A stretch of 64,000 bases of DNA from Cellulophaga sp. RHA19 (GCF_002813425.1 NZ_PHUL01000001.1:2046001-2110000); one strand, 5' to 3'; positions 52,570 to 63,666 are shown, counted from the stretch's first letter. Made by a program: numbers and translations. The notes: generated by a model from the letters alone, not told the origin.

Positions 52570-53022
52570 ATGGAACTTATATTAAAACAAGACGTACAGA
52601 ATTTAGGTTTTAAGGATGACGTAGTAGAAGTAAAAAACGGCTACGGAAGAAACTTTCTTATTCCTAAAGGATTAGCTGCTCTTGCTACACCATCTGAAAA
52701 GAAGGTTTTAGCAGAGAACTTAAAGCAAAGAGCTCATAAAGAGAAGAAAATTGTTGATGAAGCTAATAAAACTTCTGAAGCACTTAAACAATTAGAAATT
52801 AAAATACCAGCTAAAGTTGGTGTTGGTACTAAATTGTTTGGATCTATCTCTAATATAGATTTAGCTGCAGCTATTGAAAAAGCTGGTCAGTCAATTGACA
52901 AAAAATTCATTACTATTAAAGGTGGTGCTGTTAAAAGAACTGGGCCTTACAACGCTCAGATTAGATTACACAGAGAGGTTATTATAGAATTTCCTTTTGA
53001 AGTTGTAGCAGAAGCTAAATAA
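52570..53022 (+). CDS. rplI: Ribosomal protein bL9
   Basis: The 150-residue protein has the N-terminal L9 domain (MELILKQDVQNLGFKDDVVEVKNGYGRNFLIPKG), a long linking helix, and the C-terminal domain with GTKLFGSISNIDLA. It ends the operon, followed by a strong terminator. Confidence 0.97.
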   Translation: MELILKQDVQNLGFKDDVVEVKNGYGRNFLIPKGLAALATPSEKKVLAENLKQRAHKEKKIVDEANKTSEALKQLEIKIPAKVGVGTKLFGSISNIDLAAAIEKAGQSIDKKFITIKGGAVKRTGPYNAQIRLHREVIIEFPFEVVAEAK

Positions 53023-53044
53023 ATAGTTAATACAATGTTAATAG

Positions 53045-53079
53045 AAAAAAGAGTTATGCGCGCATAACTCTTTTTTTTT
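53045..53079 (+). terminator. Terminator of the rpsF-rpsR-rplI operon
   Basis: A perfect palindrome, AAAAGAGTTATGC pairing with GCATAACTCTTTT, is followed by nine T. Confidence 0.92.
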
Positions 53080-53122
53080 GTTCTAAATTTAGCCTATCTA
53101 AAAATAACTAACTTAGAACAAT

Positions 53123-56100
53123 ATGAAAAACTATTTATTTTTTTGCTTATCGTTTTTGCTTGTAAGCTTTGCAGCTAGTGCACAGGTTACAACCTCTAAC
53201 ATTAAAGGTTTAGTTGTAGACGACCAAGCGGCTCCTCTTATGGGAGCAAATGTTATAGCTGTACATACGCCAACAGGTACAAAGTATGGAGGTATAACAA
53301 ATGATGAGGGTAGGTATAACCTATTAAATATGAGGGTAGGTGGCCCTTATACAATTACTGTGACTTACGTAGGTTTTGAAAGTCAAGCAAAGAATAATGT
53401 TTACTTAACTCTAGGTAAAACATTTAACTTCAACGTAACTTTAGCAGAGTCTAGTCAAATGCTAGATGAAATTATTTTGGTTCAAGACCAAAGCGGTACT
53501 TTTGGTAGTGGTCGTACTGGTGCAGAAACTAGTGTTGGTAGTAGAGAACTTACTAAATTACCAACAATTTCTAGGTCGGCTTCAGATTTCACAAGACTAG
53601 AGCCAACGGCAAGTGGTGATTCTTTTGGAGGTCGTAATGATCAGTTTAATAATTTTTCTTTAGACGGGGCAATTTTTAATAATCCTTTTGGGTTAGATTC
53701 TCCTACTCCAGGTGGTCAAACAGGGTCACAACCAATTTCTTTAGATGCAATAGAGCAAATACAAGTAAGTACTGCTCCTTATGATGTTACCTTATCTGGT
53801 TTTACTGGAGCTTCAGTAAATGCAGTTACAAAAAGTGGTACAAATGAATTTCATGGTACTGTTTATGGTTTTTTTAGAAACGAAGATTTAACAGGTGGTA
53901 AAATTAAGGGTGAAGATGTAATTAAGCCTAAATTAACTCAAAATCAATATGGTGTAAGTATTGGAGGTCCAATTGTTAAAAATAAATTGTTCTTTTTTGC
54001 AAATTTTGAAAAAGAAGAAAGAGATGATTTAGGTACTAACGGGTGGATTCCTAATACAGGTTCTGGTAGTATTGGTGAATCTAGAGTTTTAGAGAGCGAT
54101 TTAATGGCTGTGCAATCTGCTTTAGCTGGTATTGGTTATAATACAGGTCGTTATCAAGATTTTACCTATGGTGGGGAGTCTACTAAAGGTATATTTAAAT
54201 TAGATTGGAATATTAATGACAATAACAGGTTAGCTGTTATTTACAATTTTTTAAATTCGTCTAAGGAAAAACCTGCTCACCCAACAGCTATTAGGCAAAG
54301 GGGACCAAACTTTACAACTTTACAGTTTGAGAATTCTGGATATGAAATAAATAACAACTTAAAATCTTTTCAGATAGAATTAAATTCTACTTTGTCTGAA
54401 ACTATGACAAATAAATTGCAAGTAGGTTATTCTCATTTTGATGATTTCAGAGATGCTTTATCTTCTCCAATTCCTGCAATGACTATTCAAGATGGTAACG
54501 GGTCTAACTATATTGTTGTAGGTCATGAGCCTTTTTCAGTCAATAATACATTAGATCAGAAAGTTTTTCAATTTTCAAACAATACAAATATTTTTAAAGG
54601 AGATCATACATATACAATAGGTTTCTCTTTTGAGAAATTCGATTTTAAAAACTCATTTAACCTTGGAGCATATGGTTATGGTGATGCCAGAGGTTATGCG
54701 GGTGCTTTTGGTGCATTTGGTAGTTTAGCAGATTTTCAATTAGCAATAGATAACGGTTTAATTTCTGATGCTATTACAAATGCTGAAGGTATAAATACAG
54801 CAAACAATGCTAATGATACTTGGAGTTTGGCAGAAACTAGTGTTGGTCAAATGGCATTTTATGTGCAAGATGAGTGGAATGCTACTGAGAATTTTAAATT
54901 AACTTACGGAGTTCGTTTTGATAAGCCTTTGTTTTTTGATACTGCAGACAAAATTCGTGAAAACATTGTAAGAAAGGGTACGTATGTGCCTAGTATACCT
55001 TATTACAATCCAGAGACAGGAGAAGAGGTGTTTATAGATTCTGAAGAATTGCCAAGTAACCAATGGTTAATTTCTCCTAGAGTTGGTTTTAATTGGGATG
55101 CAAAAGGAGATAATTCTTTACAAGTACGTGGTGGTACTGGTTTGTTTACTGGTAGATTGCCATTTGTATGGTTAGGTAACCAAGTACAGGGTGTAGATGT
55201 GTTTTATTACCAAACGGTAGATCCAGATTTTAAATTTCCACAAGTATGGAGAACTAACTTAGGTTTAGATAAAAAGTTTGAAAACGGTATTATTGGAACT
55301 TTAGATGTTTCTTATACTAAAGATTTAAATGCTGCTCACGTTCAAAACTGGGGATTAAGAGAGCCAACAGGTACATTAGTAGGTCCTGGTGGAGATAGAC
55401 CTGTTTATTTATCTGGTGATACAGGTAATAATGCTTATGTGTTTACAAATTCTGATAAGGGTAGAGTGTTTAATGTTTCTTTAAAAGGACAAAAAACATT
55501 TGATAATGGTTTGTATGCAATGGCTGCTTATAGTTATTTAAATGCGCAAGATGTAAACTCTATTGAAGCAGAAATTACAGGTGATGCTTTTGAATTTAAT
55601 CCTAATGCAGGTAATGCTAATTCAGATGTATTAAGTCATTCTAAATATGGAGATACACACCGTTTTATTGGTGTTCTTTCTAAGAATTTTGAGTACGGAC
55701 AAGGAAAATGGAATACAACAATTTCTACATTTTTTGAGTATGCTAAAGGAGCAAGGTATAATTATACGTATGCAGGTGATATAAATGGTGATGGTTCTGG
55801 TCAAAATAACGATTTATTATATGTGCCTACTTCATCAGAGATTAGTCAAATGCAATTTTCAGGAGCAGGACAAGCAGAAGCTTTTGAAGCGTATATTCAG
55901 CAAGATGATTATTTAAAAGATAATAGAGGTGAATTTATGGAGCGTTACGGAGCACTAGCGCCATGGAGAGGTCGTTGGGATCTTAAATTTTTACAAGATT
56001 ATAAGTTTGCTAATAACAATAAAATACAATTTAGTATAGATGTGCTTAACGTTGGTAACTTAATTAATTCAGATTGGGGTATTGTACGTCAGCCTAATAA

Positions 56101-56278
56101 CATTAGTCCGGTTGGTGTTAGTTTTCCAGATGCTAACCCAGACCCAGAGGTATATGAAGCAGACCGTACACAAGAACCAACATATACTTTTGATCCTAGT
56201 TTAACTAAGACAAATGGGTATGATGCTAGTTTATTGTCTAGATGGCAAGCACAATTTGGTTTACGTTTTATCTTCTAA
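53123..56278 (+). CDS. TonB-dependent receptor, Oar-like
   Basis: The 1051-residue protein has a signal peptide (residues 1-20), a carboxypeptidase-regulatory domain (about 24-110: SNIKGLVVDDQAAPLMGANV), a TonB plug (about 120-240, with ISLDAIEQIQVSTAPYDVTLSG) and a large barrel ending WQAQFGLRFIF. The plug string FTGASVNAVTKSGTNEFHGTVYGFFRN is typical of Oar-type receptors of Bacteroidota. It imports an unknown ligand across the outer membrane. No SusD partner is next to it, so it is not a polysaccharide-utilisation pair. Confidence 0.93.
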   Translation: MKNYLFFCLSFLLVSFAASAQVTTSNIKGLVVDDQAAPLMGANVIAVHTPTGTKYGGITNDEGRYNLLNMRVGGPYTITVTYVGFESQAKNNVYLTLGKTFNFNVTLAESSQMLDEIILVQDQSGTFGSGRTGAETSVGSRELTKLPTISRSASDFTRLEPTASGDSFGGRNDQFNNFSLDGAIFNNPFGLDSPTPGGQTGSQPISLDAIEQIQVSTAPYDVTLSGFTGASVNAVTKSGTNEFHGTVYGFFRNEDLTGGKIKGEDVIKPKLTQNQYGVSIGGPIVKNKLFFFANFEKEERDDLGTNGWIPNTGSGSIGESRVLESDLMAVQSALAGIGYNTGRYQDFTYGGESTKGIFKLDWNINDNNRLAVIYNFLNSSKEKPAHPTAIRQRGPNFTTLQFENSGYEINNNLKSFQIELNSTLSETMTNKLQVGYSHFDDFRDALSSPIPAMTIQDGNGSNYIVVGHEPFSVNNTLDQKVFQFSNNTNIFKGDHTYTIGFSFEKFDFKNSFNLGAYGYGDARGYAGAFGAFGSLADFQLAIDNGLISDAITNAEGINTANNANDTWSLAETSVGQMAFYVQDEWNATENFKLTYGVRFDKPLFFDTADKIRENIVRKGTYVPSIPYYNPETGEEVFIDSEELPSNQWLISPRVGFNWDAKGDNSLQVRGGTGLFTGRLPFVWLGNQVQGVDVFYYQTVDPDFKFPQVWRTNLGLDKKFENGIIGTLDVSYTKDLNAAHVQNWGLREPTGTLVGPGGDRPVYLSGDTGNNAYVFTNSDKGRVFNVSLKGQKTFDNGLYAMAAYSYLNAQDVNSIEAEITGDAFEFNPNAGNANSDVLSHSKYGDTHRFIGVLSKNFEYGQGKWNTTISTFFEYAKGARYNYTYAGDINGDGSGQNNDLLYVPTSSEISQMQFSGAGQAEAFEAYIQQDDYLKDNRGEFMERYGALAPWRGRWDLKFLQDYKFANNNKIQFSIDVLNVGNLINSDWGIVRQPNNISPVGVSFPDANPDPEVYEADRTQEPTYTFDPSLTKTNGYDASLLSRWQAQFGLRFIF

Positions 56279-56302
56279 GAAAATAAAATAATTTTAATTA
56301 TT

Positions 56303-56334
56303 AAAAGGCTATGCTTATGCATAGCCTTTTTTTA
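56303..56334 (+). terminator. Terminator after the TonB receptor
   Basis: AAAAGGCTATGC pairs with GCATAGCCTTTT across TTAT, followed by T-rich sequence. Confidence 0.9.
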
Positions 56335-56344
56335 TTTTTGCAAA

Positions 56345-56815
56345 ATGAAATATGCAAGACTAACAAAACAACAACTAGAAGAATTACAACCTGAGTTTGT
56401 AAACTTTTTAGCATCACAAACAATAACTGCTGAAGAGTGGGATACTTTAAAAAAAGAAAAACCACAAGTAGCAGAAGAAGAGTTGGATGTTTTTAGTGAT
56501 TTAATTTGGGAAGGTGTATTAACTAAAGTACAATATTTAGAAAATGTATCTGCACAGCAAATGCATTTGTTTCATTTAGAGGAAAAAGAAATGAAACTGC
56601 TTTCTGTTAAGGTTATGAATCCAGAGGTAGACTTAACTACAGAATTAGGTTTTAGTTGGTTTAAGAAAAATTGGCAGTCAGACTTTGTAGAGTATTTAAC
56701 AGCTTCTAAAATTTATACAGAAGATAAAAATTTAGATAAGTTTAATTTAATTAAGCAAGGAGCTGTAATTACCAAAGGAGATTTATATAAATGGTTTGAT
56801 AATATTATTAGCTAA
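56345..56815 (+). CDS. DUF6495-like protein
   Basis: The 156-residue acidic protein begins MKYARLTKQQLEELQPEFVNFLASQ and is helical. It has no signal peptide or membrane helix. The start and the string ITAEEWDTLKKEKP match the Flavobacteriia-specific DUF6495 family as I recall it. Role unknown. It sits between the TonB receptor terminator and hisS. Confidence 0.7.
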   Translation: MKYARLTKQQLEELQPEFVNFLASQTITAEEWDTLKKEKPQVAEEELDVFSDLIWEGVLTKVQYLENVSAQQMHLFHLEEKEMKLLSVKVMNPEVDLTTELGFSWFKKNWQSDFVEYLTASKIYTEDKNLDKFNLIKQGAVITKGDLYKWFDNIIS

Positions 56816-56904
56816 TCTAAGCTAAATCAACTATCAATAAAACAATATTAATAGCTTTTTAATAGAGCATCAAGAGTGGTTATCATTCTACATATTTAAA
56901 ATTT

Positions 56905-58281
56905 ATGGCACAAAAACCATCAATACCAAAAGGAACAAGAGATTTTTCTCCATCAGAAGTAGCAAAAAGAAATTATATTTTTGATATCGTAAAAAAGCAT
57001 TTTCAGACTTTTGGTTTTCAGCCTATAGAAACACCTTCTTTTGAAAACTCACAGACCTTAATGGGTAAGTATGGTGATGAGGGAGATAGGCTTATTTTTA
57101 AGATTTTAAACTCGGGAGATTACTTAAGTAAGGTTAATGATGAAACTTATACAGAGAAGAGTTCAACCTCTCTAACAGCTAAAATATCAGAAAAAGCATT
57201 GCGTTATGATCTTACCGTACCTTTTGCACGTTACGTAGTAATGCATCAGAATGAAATTGATTTTCCTTTTAAAAGATATCAAATTCAGCCTGTTTGGAGA
57301 GCAGACAGACCACAAAAAGGTAGGTTTAGAGAATTTTTTCAGTGCGATGCGGATGTTGTTGGTTCAGATTCTTTATTACAAGAAATAGAGCTGGTACAAT
57401 TGTATGATGCTGTTTTTACAGATTTAAAGCTTACAGGAGCAACAATTAAATTAAACAATCGTAAAATACTTGCTGGTATAGCAGAAGTTATAGGAGCAAA
57501 AGAACGCTTAATAGATTTTACTGTTGCTTTAGATAAGTTAGATAAGATAGGTGTAGACGGTATTACTAAAGAAATGCTAGGAAAAGGTATTTCAGAAGAA
57601 GCAATACAAAAAGCAACACCTTTATTTTCTTTATCTGGTACAAATAAAGAACAATTGCAAGTTTTAGCAGAGTTGCTTAAAGATTCTGAAGAAGGTAAAA
57701 AAGGGGTAGAGGAGCTTACTTTTATTATTGATGCAGTTGAAAAATTAGGTTTGCAATCTGCTAATCTTACCATAGATGTTACTTTGGCACGTGGATTAAA
57801 TTATTATACAGGCGCTATTTTTGAAGTGGCTGCCCCAAGCGGAGTAAAAATGGGCTCTATTGGTGGTGGTGGCCGTTATGACGACTTAACGGGAATTTTT
57901 GGTTTAAAAGATGTTAGTGGTGTAGGTATTTCTTTTGGTTTAGATAGAATTTACTTGGTACTAGAAGAGTTGGGTCTTTTTCCAGAGGCTATAGATAAGT
58001 CGTTGGATGTGCTTTGTGTTAATTTTGGCGATAAAGAAGCTTTTGCGGCTTTAGAGTTAATTACAGAATTACGTATAAACGGAGTCAAGGCAGATGTGTA
58101 CCCTTCATCAGTAAAAATGCAAAAACAGATGAAGTATGCTAATAAGCGTAATGTTCCTTATGTTATTATAATAGGAGAACAGGAATTAGCTGATGGTAAC
58201 TTTGTTGTAAAGAATATGGAAAAAGGAGATCAGCAAACATATAAATTATCTAAAGTGTCTGAGTTTGTAGCTGTGCTATAA
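56905..58281 (+). CDS. hisS: Histidyl-tRNA synthetase
   Basis: The 458-residue class II synthetase has motif 2 with WRADRPQKGRFREFFQ, the His-specific motif LARGLNYYTGAIFE, and motif 3 GGGGRYDDLTGIFG with SFGLDRIYLVL. The C-terminal anticodon-binding domain (about 365-458) is complete. Length is normal. It is monocistronic, with a terminator at 58306-58345. Confidence 0.97.
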   Translation: MAQKPSIPKGTRDFSPSEVAKRNYIFDIVKKHFQTFGFQPIETPSFENSQTLMGKYGDEGDRLIFKILNSGDYLSKVNDETYTEKSSTSLTAKISEKALRYDLTVPFARYVVMHQNEIDFPFKRYQIQPVWRADRPQKGRFREFFQCDADVVGSDSLLQEIELVQLYDAVFTDLKLTGATIKLNNRKILAGIAEVIGAKERLIDFTVALDKLDKIGVDGITKEMLGKGISEEAIQKATPLFSLSGTNKEQLQVLAELLKDSEEGKKGVEELTFIIDAVEKLGLQSANLTIDVTLARGLNYYTGAIFEVAAPSGVKMGSIGGGGRYDDLTGIFGLKDVSGVGISFGLDRIYLVLEELGLFPEAIDKSLDVLCVNFGDKEAFAALELITELRINGVKADVYPSSVKMQKQMKYANKRNVPYVIIIGEQELADGNFVVKNMEKGDQQTYKLSKVSEFVAVL

Positions 58282-58305
58282 GAATTATAACAGATTCAAA
58301 TTTTA

Positions 58306-58345
58306 TAAAACTGCTATTCAACTTATTTGGGTAGCAGTTTTTTTT
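58306..58345. terminator. Terminator after hisS
   Basis: AAAACTGCTA pairs with TAGCAGTTTT across 15 bases, followed by a T run. It is also placed to serve the convergent NUDIX gene. Confidence 0.75.
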
Positions 58346-58371
58346 AATTCGTTTTTTTATCAGTTTAAAAA

Positions 58372-58920
58372 TTACAAAAGTTTTTCTATCGCTTCTAAAA
58401 TAGTATTGTAATACGTTATACTATGTGGAACATAGAGTTTCTTTTTCTCAGTATTACTTAATTCTAATTTAAAATCCGAAATAAGTTTAAGTTGTAAATT
58501 TTCAACTTCACTATCTTGTTTTGTTAGTGAATTTAAATCTGTTTTTAATTTACATATAAAAGTGTGATGAAATTCACGATCTATCAAATCATCAGAATGT
58601 TTTTGGGTAGACTTAAAACAACCTATTTTTAATAAATCAGTCTTTAAAACAGTAATACCTATTTCTTCTTTAATCTCTCTTAAAGCAGAATCAATAATGT
58701 TTTCCCCAGCGCCAATATGTCCTGCTACAGAGATATCCCAGAGTAGAGGAAATGTATCTTTGCTTTTGGCACGTTGTTGCAGTAGAATTTCTTTTTTGTT
58801 AGTGTAAAACCAAATATGTGTTGTTTGATGAAACCAACCATTTATGTGGGCTTTAGACTTTAAAGCTGTTTTTCCGGTAAAATTACCCTTACTGTCTAAA
58901 ATATCTATAAGTTCATCCAT
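58372..58920 (-). CDS. NUDIX hydrolase (IDI/YfcD-like)
   Basis: The 182-residue protein has the Nudix box GHIGAGE followed seven residues later by REIKEEIGI, and upstream FHQTTHIWFYTNKKEILLQQRAKSKDTFPLLWD, as in the isopentenyl-diphosphate isomerase-like/YfcD Nudix group. It begins MDELIDILDSKG, typical of the group. Substrate unknown. It follows the M42 peptidase gene in the same direction but after a terminator. Confidence 0.9.
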   Translation of the reverse strand: MDELIDILDSKGNFTGKTALKSKAHINGWFHQTTHIWFYTNKKEILLQQRAKSKDTFPLLWDISVAGHIGAGENIIDSALREIKEEIGITVLKTDLLKIGCFKSTQKHSDDLIDREFHHTFICKLKTDLNSLTKQDSEVENLQLKLISDFKLELSNTEKKKLYVPHSITYYNTILEAIEKLL

Positions 58921-58931
58921 ATGGCAAAAGC

Positions 58932-58966
58932 AAAAAAAAAAGCCTCTTTTGTTATAAAAGAGGCTT
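58932..58966 (-). terminator. Terminator of the M42 peptidase gene
   Basis: On the - strand AAGCCTCTTTT pairs with AAAAGAGGCTT across a 5-base loop, followed by a run of ten T. Confidence 0.9.
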
Positions 58967-58973
58967 GGTGTTA

Positions 58974-60062
58974 TTAATCAAAGTAACTAAAAGTTTCTCC
59001 GTCTTTAATATTTAATAGTGTTTCGTAAATTAAACGAATCACGTTTTCAACATCATCTCTATGTACAGTTTCTACAGTTGTGTGCATATAACGTAGCGGT
59101 AAAGATATTAGTGCAGATGCAACTCCTCCGTTACTATAGGCAAAAGCATCAGTATCTGTACCGGTAGATCTAGACGCTGCCATACGCTGAAAAGGTATTT
59201 TGTTGGCTTCTGCAGTTTCTATAATGCGCTCTCTAAGTTTGTTTTGTACAGCAGGAGCATAAGAAATTACAGGTCCAGAACCAATTTCGGTAAAACCTTG
59301 TACTTTTTGCTCAATCATAGGAGTAGTGGTGTCATGGCAAACATCGGTAACAATAGCAACATTTGGTTTTATGGTTTGCGTAATCATTTCTGCACCACGT
59401 AAACCAATTTCTTCTTGTACAGAGTTGGTAATGTATAAACCAAAAGGTAATTCTACTTTGTTCTCATGTAATAAACGTGCAACTTCAGCAATCATAAATC
59501 CACCAGCTCTATTGTCAATAGCTCTACAAACAAATTTGTTTCCGTTTAAAACTTTAAAAGTGTCAGGGTAAGTAATCACGCAACCAACATGTACACCCAT
59601 TTTTTCAACTTCTGCCTTGTCCTTAGCGCCTATATCAATACAAATATTGTCTAATTTGGGAGCTTCTTCTTTTCCTTTGTTTCTGGTATGTATGGCTGGC
59701 CATCCAAAAACACCTTCAACTATACCATTTTTTGTATGTATGTTAACCCATTTAGATGGTGCTATTTGGTGGTCGCTTCCACCGTTTCTAATAACATATA
59801 GTAATCCATTGTCAGAAATGTAATTTACATACCATGAAATTTCATCAGAGTGTCCTTCTATAACAACCTTATATTTTGCATCAGGATTAATAACACCTAC
59901 AGCAGTACCGTATGTGTCGGTAATAAAAGTATCTACATAAGGTTTTAGGTAGTCCATCCAAATTTTTTGCCCTTCCCACTCGTAACCCGTAGGAGCGGCA
60001 TTATTTAAATATCGTTCAAAAAAATCTAACGATTTCTCTGTAATAATCTTCTTTGCGCTCAT
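58974..60062 (-). CDS. M42-family metallopeptidase
   Basis: The 362-residue protein is a glutamyl aminopeptidase/endoglucanase-type M42 enzyme: metal ligand His in VIEGHSDEISW, Asp in AIDNRAGGFMI, the Glu-Glu pair in NSVQEEIGLRGAEM, Asp in VTDVCHDTTTP and His in YMHTTVETVHRDDV. Such enzymes form large tetrahedral cytosolic complexes that remove N-terminal residues from peptides. It ends in its own terminator. Confidence 0.94.
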   Translation of the reverse strand: MSAKKIITEKSLDFFERYLNNAAPTGYEWEGQKIWMDYLKPYVDTFITDTYGTAVGVINPDAKYKVVIEGHSDEISWYVNYISDNGLLYVIRNGGSDHQIAPSKWVNIHTKNGIVEGVFGWPAIHTRNKGKEEAPKLDNICIDIGAKDKAEVEKMGVHVGCVITYPDTFKVLNGNKFVCRAIDNRAGGFMIAEVARLLHENKVELPFGLYITNSVQEEIGLRGAEMITQTIKPNVAIVTDVCHDTTTPMIEQKVQGFTEIGSGPVISYAPAVQNKLRERIIETAEANKIPFQRMAASRSTGTDTDAFAYSNGGVASALISLPLRYMHTTVETVHRDDVENVIRLIYETLLNIKDGETFSYFD

Positions 60063-60158
60063 AAACGTATATATTTAGATACAAATTTAATAATATTCAC
60101 TTTTAATTAATAATATCATTACGTCTTTATCGTTAATTTTACGAACCATATATATTGT

Positions 60159-60839
60159 ATGAAAATAATAAAAGGCATATCATTTATAACGTCGTTGTTG
60201 TTTACGCTCTTAAGCACAGCGCAAATAGAGTCTCAAAAAGACTCTGTAGATTTGGAGTTATATAAGATAGAAGGAGATTCTGTTTATGATACATCTATAT
60301 CTTTAAATGAGGTTTATGTATTTGGACCATTAAAATTTGCTTCCAAAGAAGAAAAATTACGTTATTATATATTAAGAAGAAAAACATTAAAGGTATATCC
60401 TTATGCAAAAATGGCTGCAGAAAAGCTAGTTGTGTTAAATGACAGTCTTCAAAAGTTAAATAAAAAGTCTAAAAAACGAAAGTACACCAGGAAAGTTCAC
60501 AAAGAAATTGAGGATCAGTTTTCAGAAAGGCTAAAAAAATTAACCCGTACAGAAGGTCAAATTCTAATAAAACTAATTAATAGGCAAACTGGAGATACTG
60601 CTTTTGGTCTAGTAAAAGAACTCAGAAATGGTTGGAGGGCGTTTTGGTATAATACTTCGGCTAAGTTTTTTAAAATAAGTATAAAGGAAGAATATCATCC
60701 AGAAAGTGTACATGAAGACTACTTAATTGAGGATATTTTACAGCGTGCCTTTGCAAAAGGACGACTAAAAGAGCAGCCTACAGTCTTAAATTATGATTAT
60801 ACTTCACTGAGCAACAAGTGGATATCTAAAAAAAAGTAG
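60159..60839 (+). CDS. DUF4294 secreted protein
   Basis: The 226-residue protein has a signal peptide ending STAQ. The mature part fits DUF4294: KLRYYILRRKTLKVYPYAKMAAEKL, a basic coiled coil (LNKKSKKRKYTRKVHKEIE), and RTEGQILIKLINRQTGDTAFGLVKELRNGWRAFWYN. Role unknown, restricted to Bacteroidota. It is the last gene before the rRNA operon. Confidence 0.88.
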   Translation: MKIIKGISFITSLLFTLLSTAQIESQKDSVDLELYKIEGDSVYDTSISLNEVYVFGPLKFASKEEKLRYYILRRKTLKVYPYAKMAAEKLVVLNDSLQKLNKKSKKRKYTRKVHKEIEDQFSERLKKLTRTEGQILIKLINRQTGDTAFGLVKELRNGWRAFWYNTSAKFFKISIKEEYHPESVHEDYLIEDILQRAFAKGRLKEQPTVLNYDYTSLSNKWISKKK

Positions 60840-60840
60840 T

Positions 60841-61011
60841 TCATATCTCTTGTTTCATTTCAAAAAACATATTATATTTAAAGCCCCTTTTAAAGGTGTT
60901 GTTGTTTTTTAGCTCGATAATCGCCATTCCATAGTTAAAGTAATAGGGATTAATAGCAGTTAAAACTCGCAGGTTGATGTTTTTCAAAAAAGCATCAAAA
61001 AAGAATGGGTT
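60841..61011 (-). pseudogene. Possible small ORF or gene remnant without a clear start
   Basis: A 56-codon - strand frame between stops at 61014 and 60841 reads like a normal protein (LKNINLRVLTAINPYYFNYG, then AIIELKNNNTFKRGFKYN). It has no ATG until 28 residues from the end, although a TTG could start it. It may be the tail of a decayed gene or a small gene with an unusual start. The rest of 61012-61552 is rRNA leader. Confidence 0.25.
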
Positions 61012-61080
61012 TTAAATGTCTGAAAAATAGCGTAATAAAGCTTGTTTTAAAAATACTTTTAAAAAAGATGCAAAAAAGAC

Positions 61081-61110
61081 TTGTGGTGTTAGAAAAGCTG
61101 CCTATATTTG
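61081..61110 (+). promoter_or_regulatory. rRNA promoter P1
   Basis: TTG (61081), 19-base spacer, TATATTTG (61103-61110), followed by CACCCGC. It fits the flavobacterial consensus. Confidence 0.65.
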
Positions 61111-61213
61111 CACCCGCTAACGGAAAAACATACGTCATTAAAGTTAGCAAAGTTCATTGAGAAAAGCGTAAAATTAGTTTAAAAATAAGGTTAAGAAATA
61201 AGTTAAAAAAAGC

Positions 61214-61245
61214 TTGTTTGGTAACAATTAAAAGAACTACTTTTG
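61214..61245 (+). promoter_or_regulatory. rRNA promoter P2
   Basis: TTG (61214), 21-base spacer, TACTTTTG (61238-61245), followed by CAGTCCG. Confidence 0.65.
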
Positions 61246-61307
61246 CAGTCCGAATTTGACAAGGTTGTTAAGCGGAAATAAACAGTAAAATAATTTAATT
61301 TTTTATT

Positions 61308-61337
61308 TTGTCAGTTTAAAAAAACGTTTTACATTTG
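61308..61337 (+). promoter_or_regulatory. rRNA promoter P3
   Basis: TTG (61308), 19-base spacer, TACATTTG (61330-61337), followed by CAACCGC. The start is about 215 bases before 16S. Confidence 0.65.
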
Positions 61338-61434
61338 CAACCGCTTTCAGAGAGGGCAAAACGATAAGAAATTTTGGAATGATTTGTTTTGAGAATCAGC
61401 TAGTTCGAGTCTAGTATTTCTACAAAAATTAAAA

Positions 61435-61451
61435 GTTCATTTGACATATTG
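61435..61451 (+). promoter_or_regulatory. boxA-like antitermination/processing element before 16S
   Basis: GTTCATTTGACATATTG occurs here and, with one base fewer, before 23S (63541-63556). A repeated element in front of each large rRNA fits boxA-type antitermination or RNase processing signals. Confidence 0.55.
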
Positions 61452-61552
61452 AAGAGACAGCAAAATAATACTACTTGTAGTGTTATTGAATTAAAAAAGA
61501 GAATGAGTTTGGTTGAAGACGATTTTAGGTTGTTAAGAATATTTACAAAACA

Positions 61553-63072
<1,520 letters not shown>

Positions 63073-63187
63073 CTAGAGAAAGACGACCGTTACATATTAG
63101 ATTATGTAGTAAAAATTTAGTTATAATTAGATTTATTTTCTTTTTTCGCTGTCACTTCAAAATATTAAGATACAACAACTAAGATTG

Positions 63188-63261
63188 AGTCCCATAGCTC
63201 AGCTGGTTAGAGCGCTACACTGATAATGTAGAGGTCGGCAGTTCGAGTCTGCCTGGGACTA
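63188..63261 (+). tRNA. tRNA-Ile (GAT)
   Basis: The acceptor arms AGTCCCA/TGGGACT, D arm GCTC-AGCTGGTTA-GAGC, anticodon loop CTGATAA (GAT) and T arm GGCAG-TTCGAGT-CTGCC all pair. CCA is not encoded; the sequence after the discriminator is CTA. It is in the 16S-23S spacer, as usual. Confidence 0.97.
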
Positions 63262-63442
63262 CTAAGTAATGCTTATCAAGAGTAAGGTTTACGGAAGTAG
63301 TTAGGGTAAATGAAGAGGCTATAGTTGCTTAGTTTGATTGTATTGAGATAACATTATAAACGTAATGTAGAAGGAAATTCTGGAAGTTGAGTAGTAGTTG
63401 GCAGTACTAACTACAAGCTACTATATACTACTTTTAGTATAT

Positions 63443-63519
63443 GGGGGATTAGCTCAGCTGGCTAGAGCGCCTGCCTTGCACGCAGGAGGTCATCGGTTCG
63501 ACTCCGATATTCTCCACCA
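63443..63519 (+). tRNA. tRNA-Ala (TGC)
   Basis: Acceptor arm GGGGGAT pairs with ATTCTCC (two G-U pairs), anticodon stem CCTGC/GCAGG around CTTGCAC (TGC), T arm ATCGG-TTCGACT-CCGAT. CCA is encoded (63517-63519), unlike the neighbouring tRNA-Ile. Confidence 0.97.
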
Positions 63520-63540
63520 TTCAGTATTGTACTGAAAAAC

Positions 63541-63556
63541 GTTCATTGACATATTG
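63541..63556 (+). promoter_or_regulatory. boxA-like element before 23S
   Basis: GTTCATTGACATATTG matches the element at 61435-61451 except for one base. Confidence 0.55.
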
Positions 63557-63666
63557 GGACATTGTGTATAATTACCACAGGGGTAATTATCACGATAAGA
63601 AATAAAAAGAATACGAAATAGAGAAGAGCAAGAGGCTATTAGATATTTGTAAAGTATCTAGTAGTG

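Noticed and set aside
53123..56278. SusC/SusD polysaccharide-utilisation locus
   Set aside because: No SusD-like gene or glycoside hydrolase is adjacent, and the receptor resembles Oar rather than SusC.
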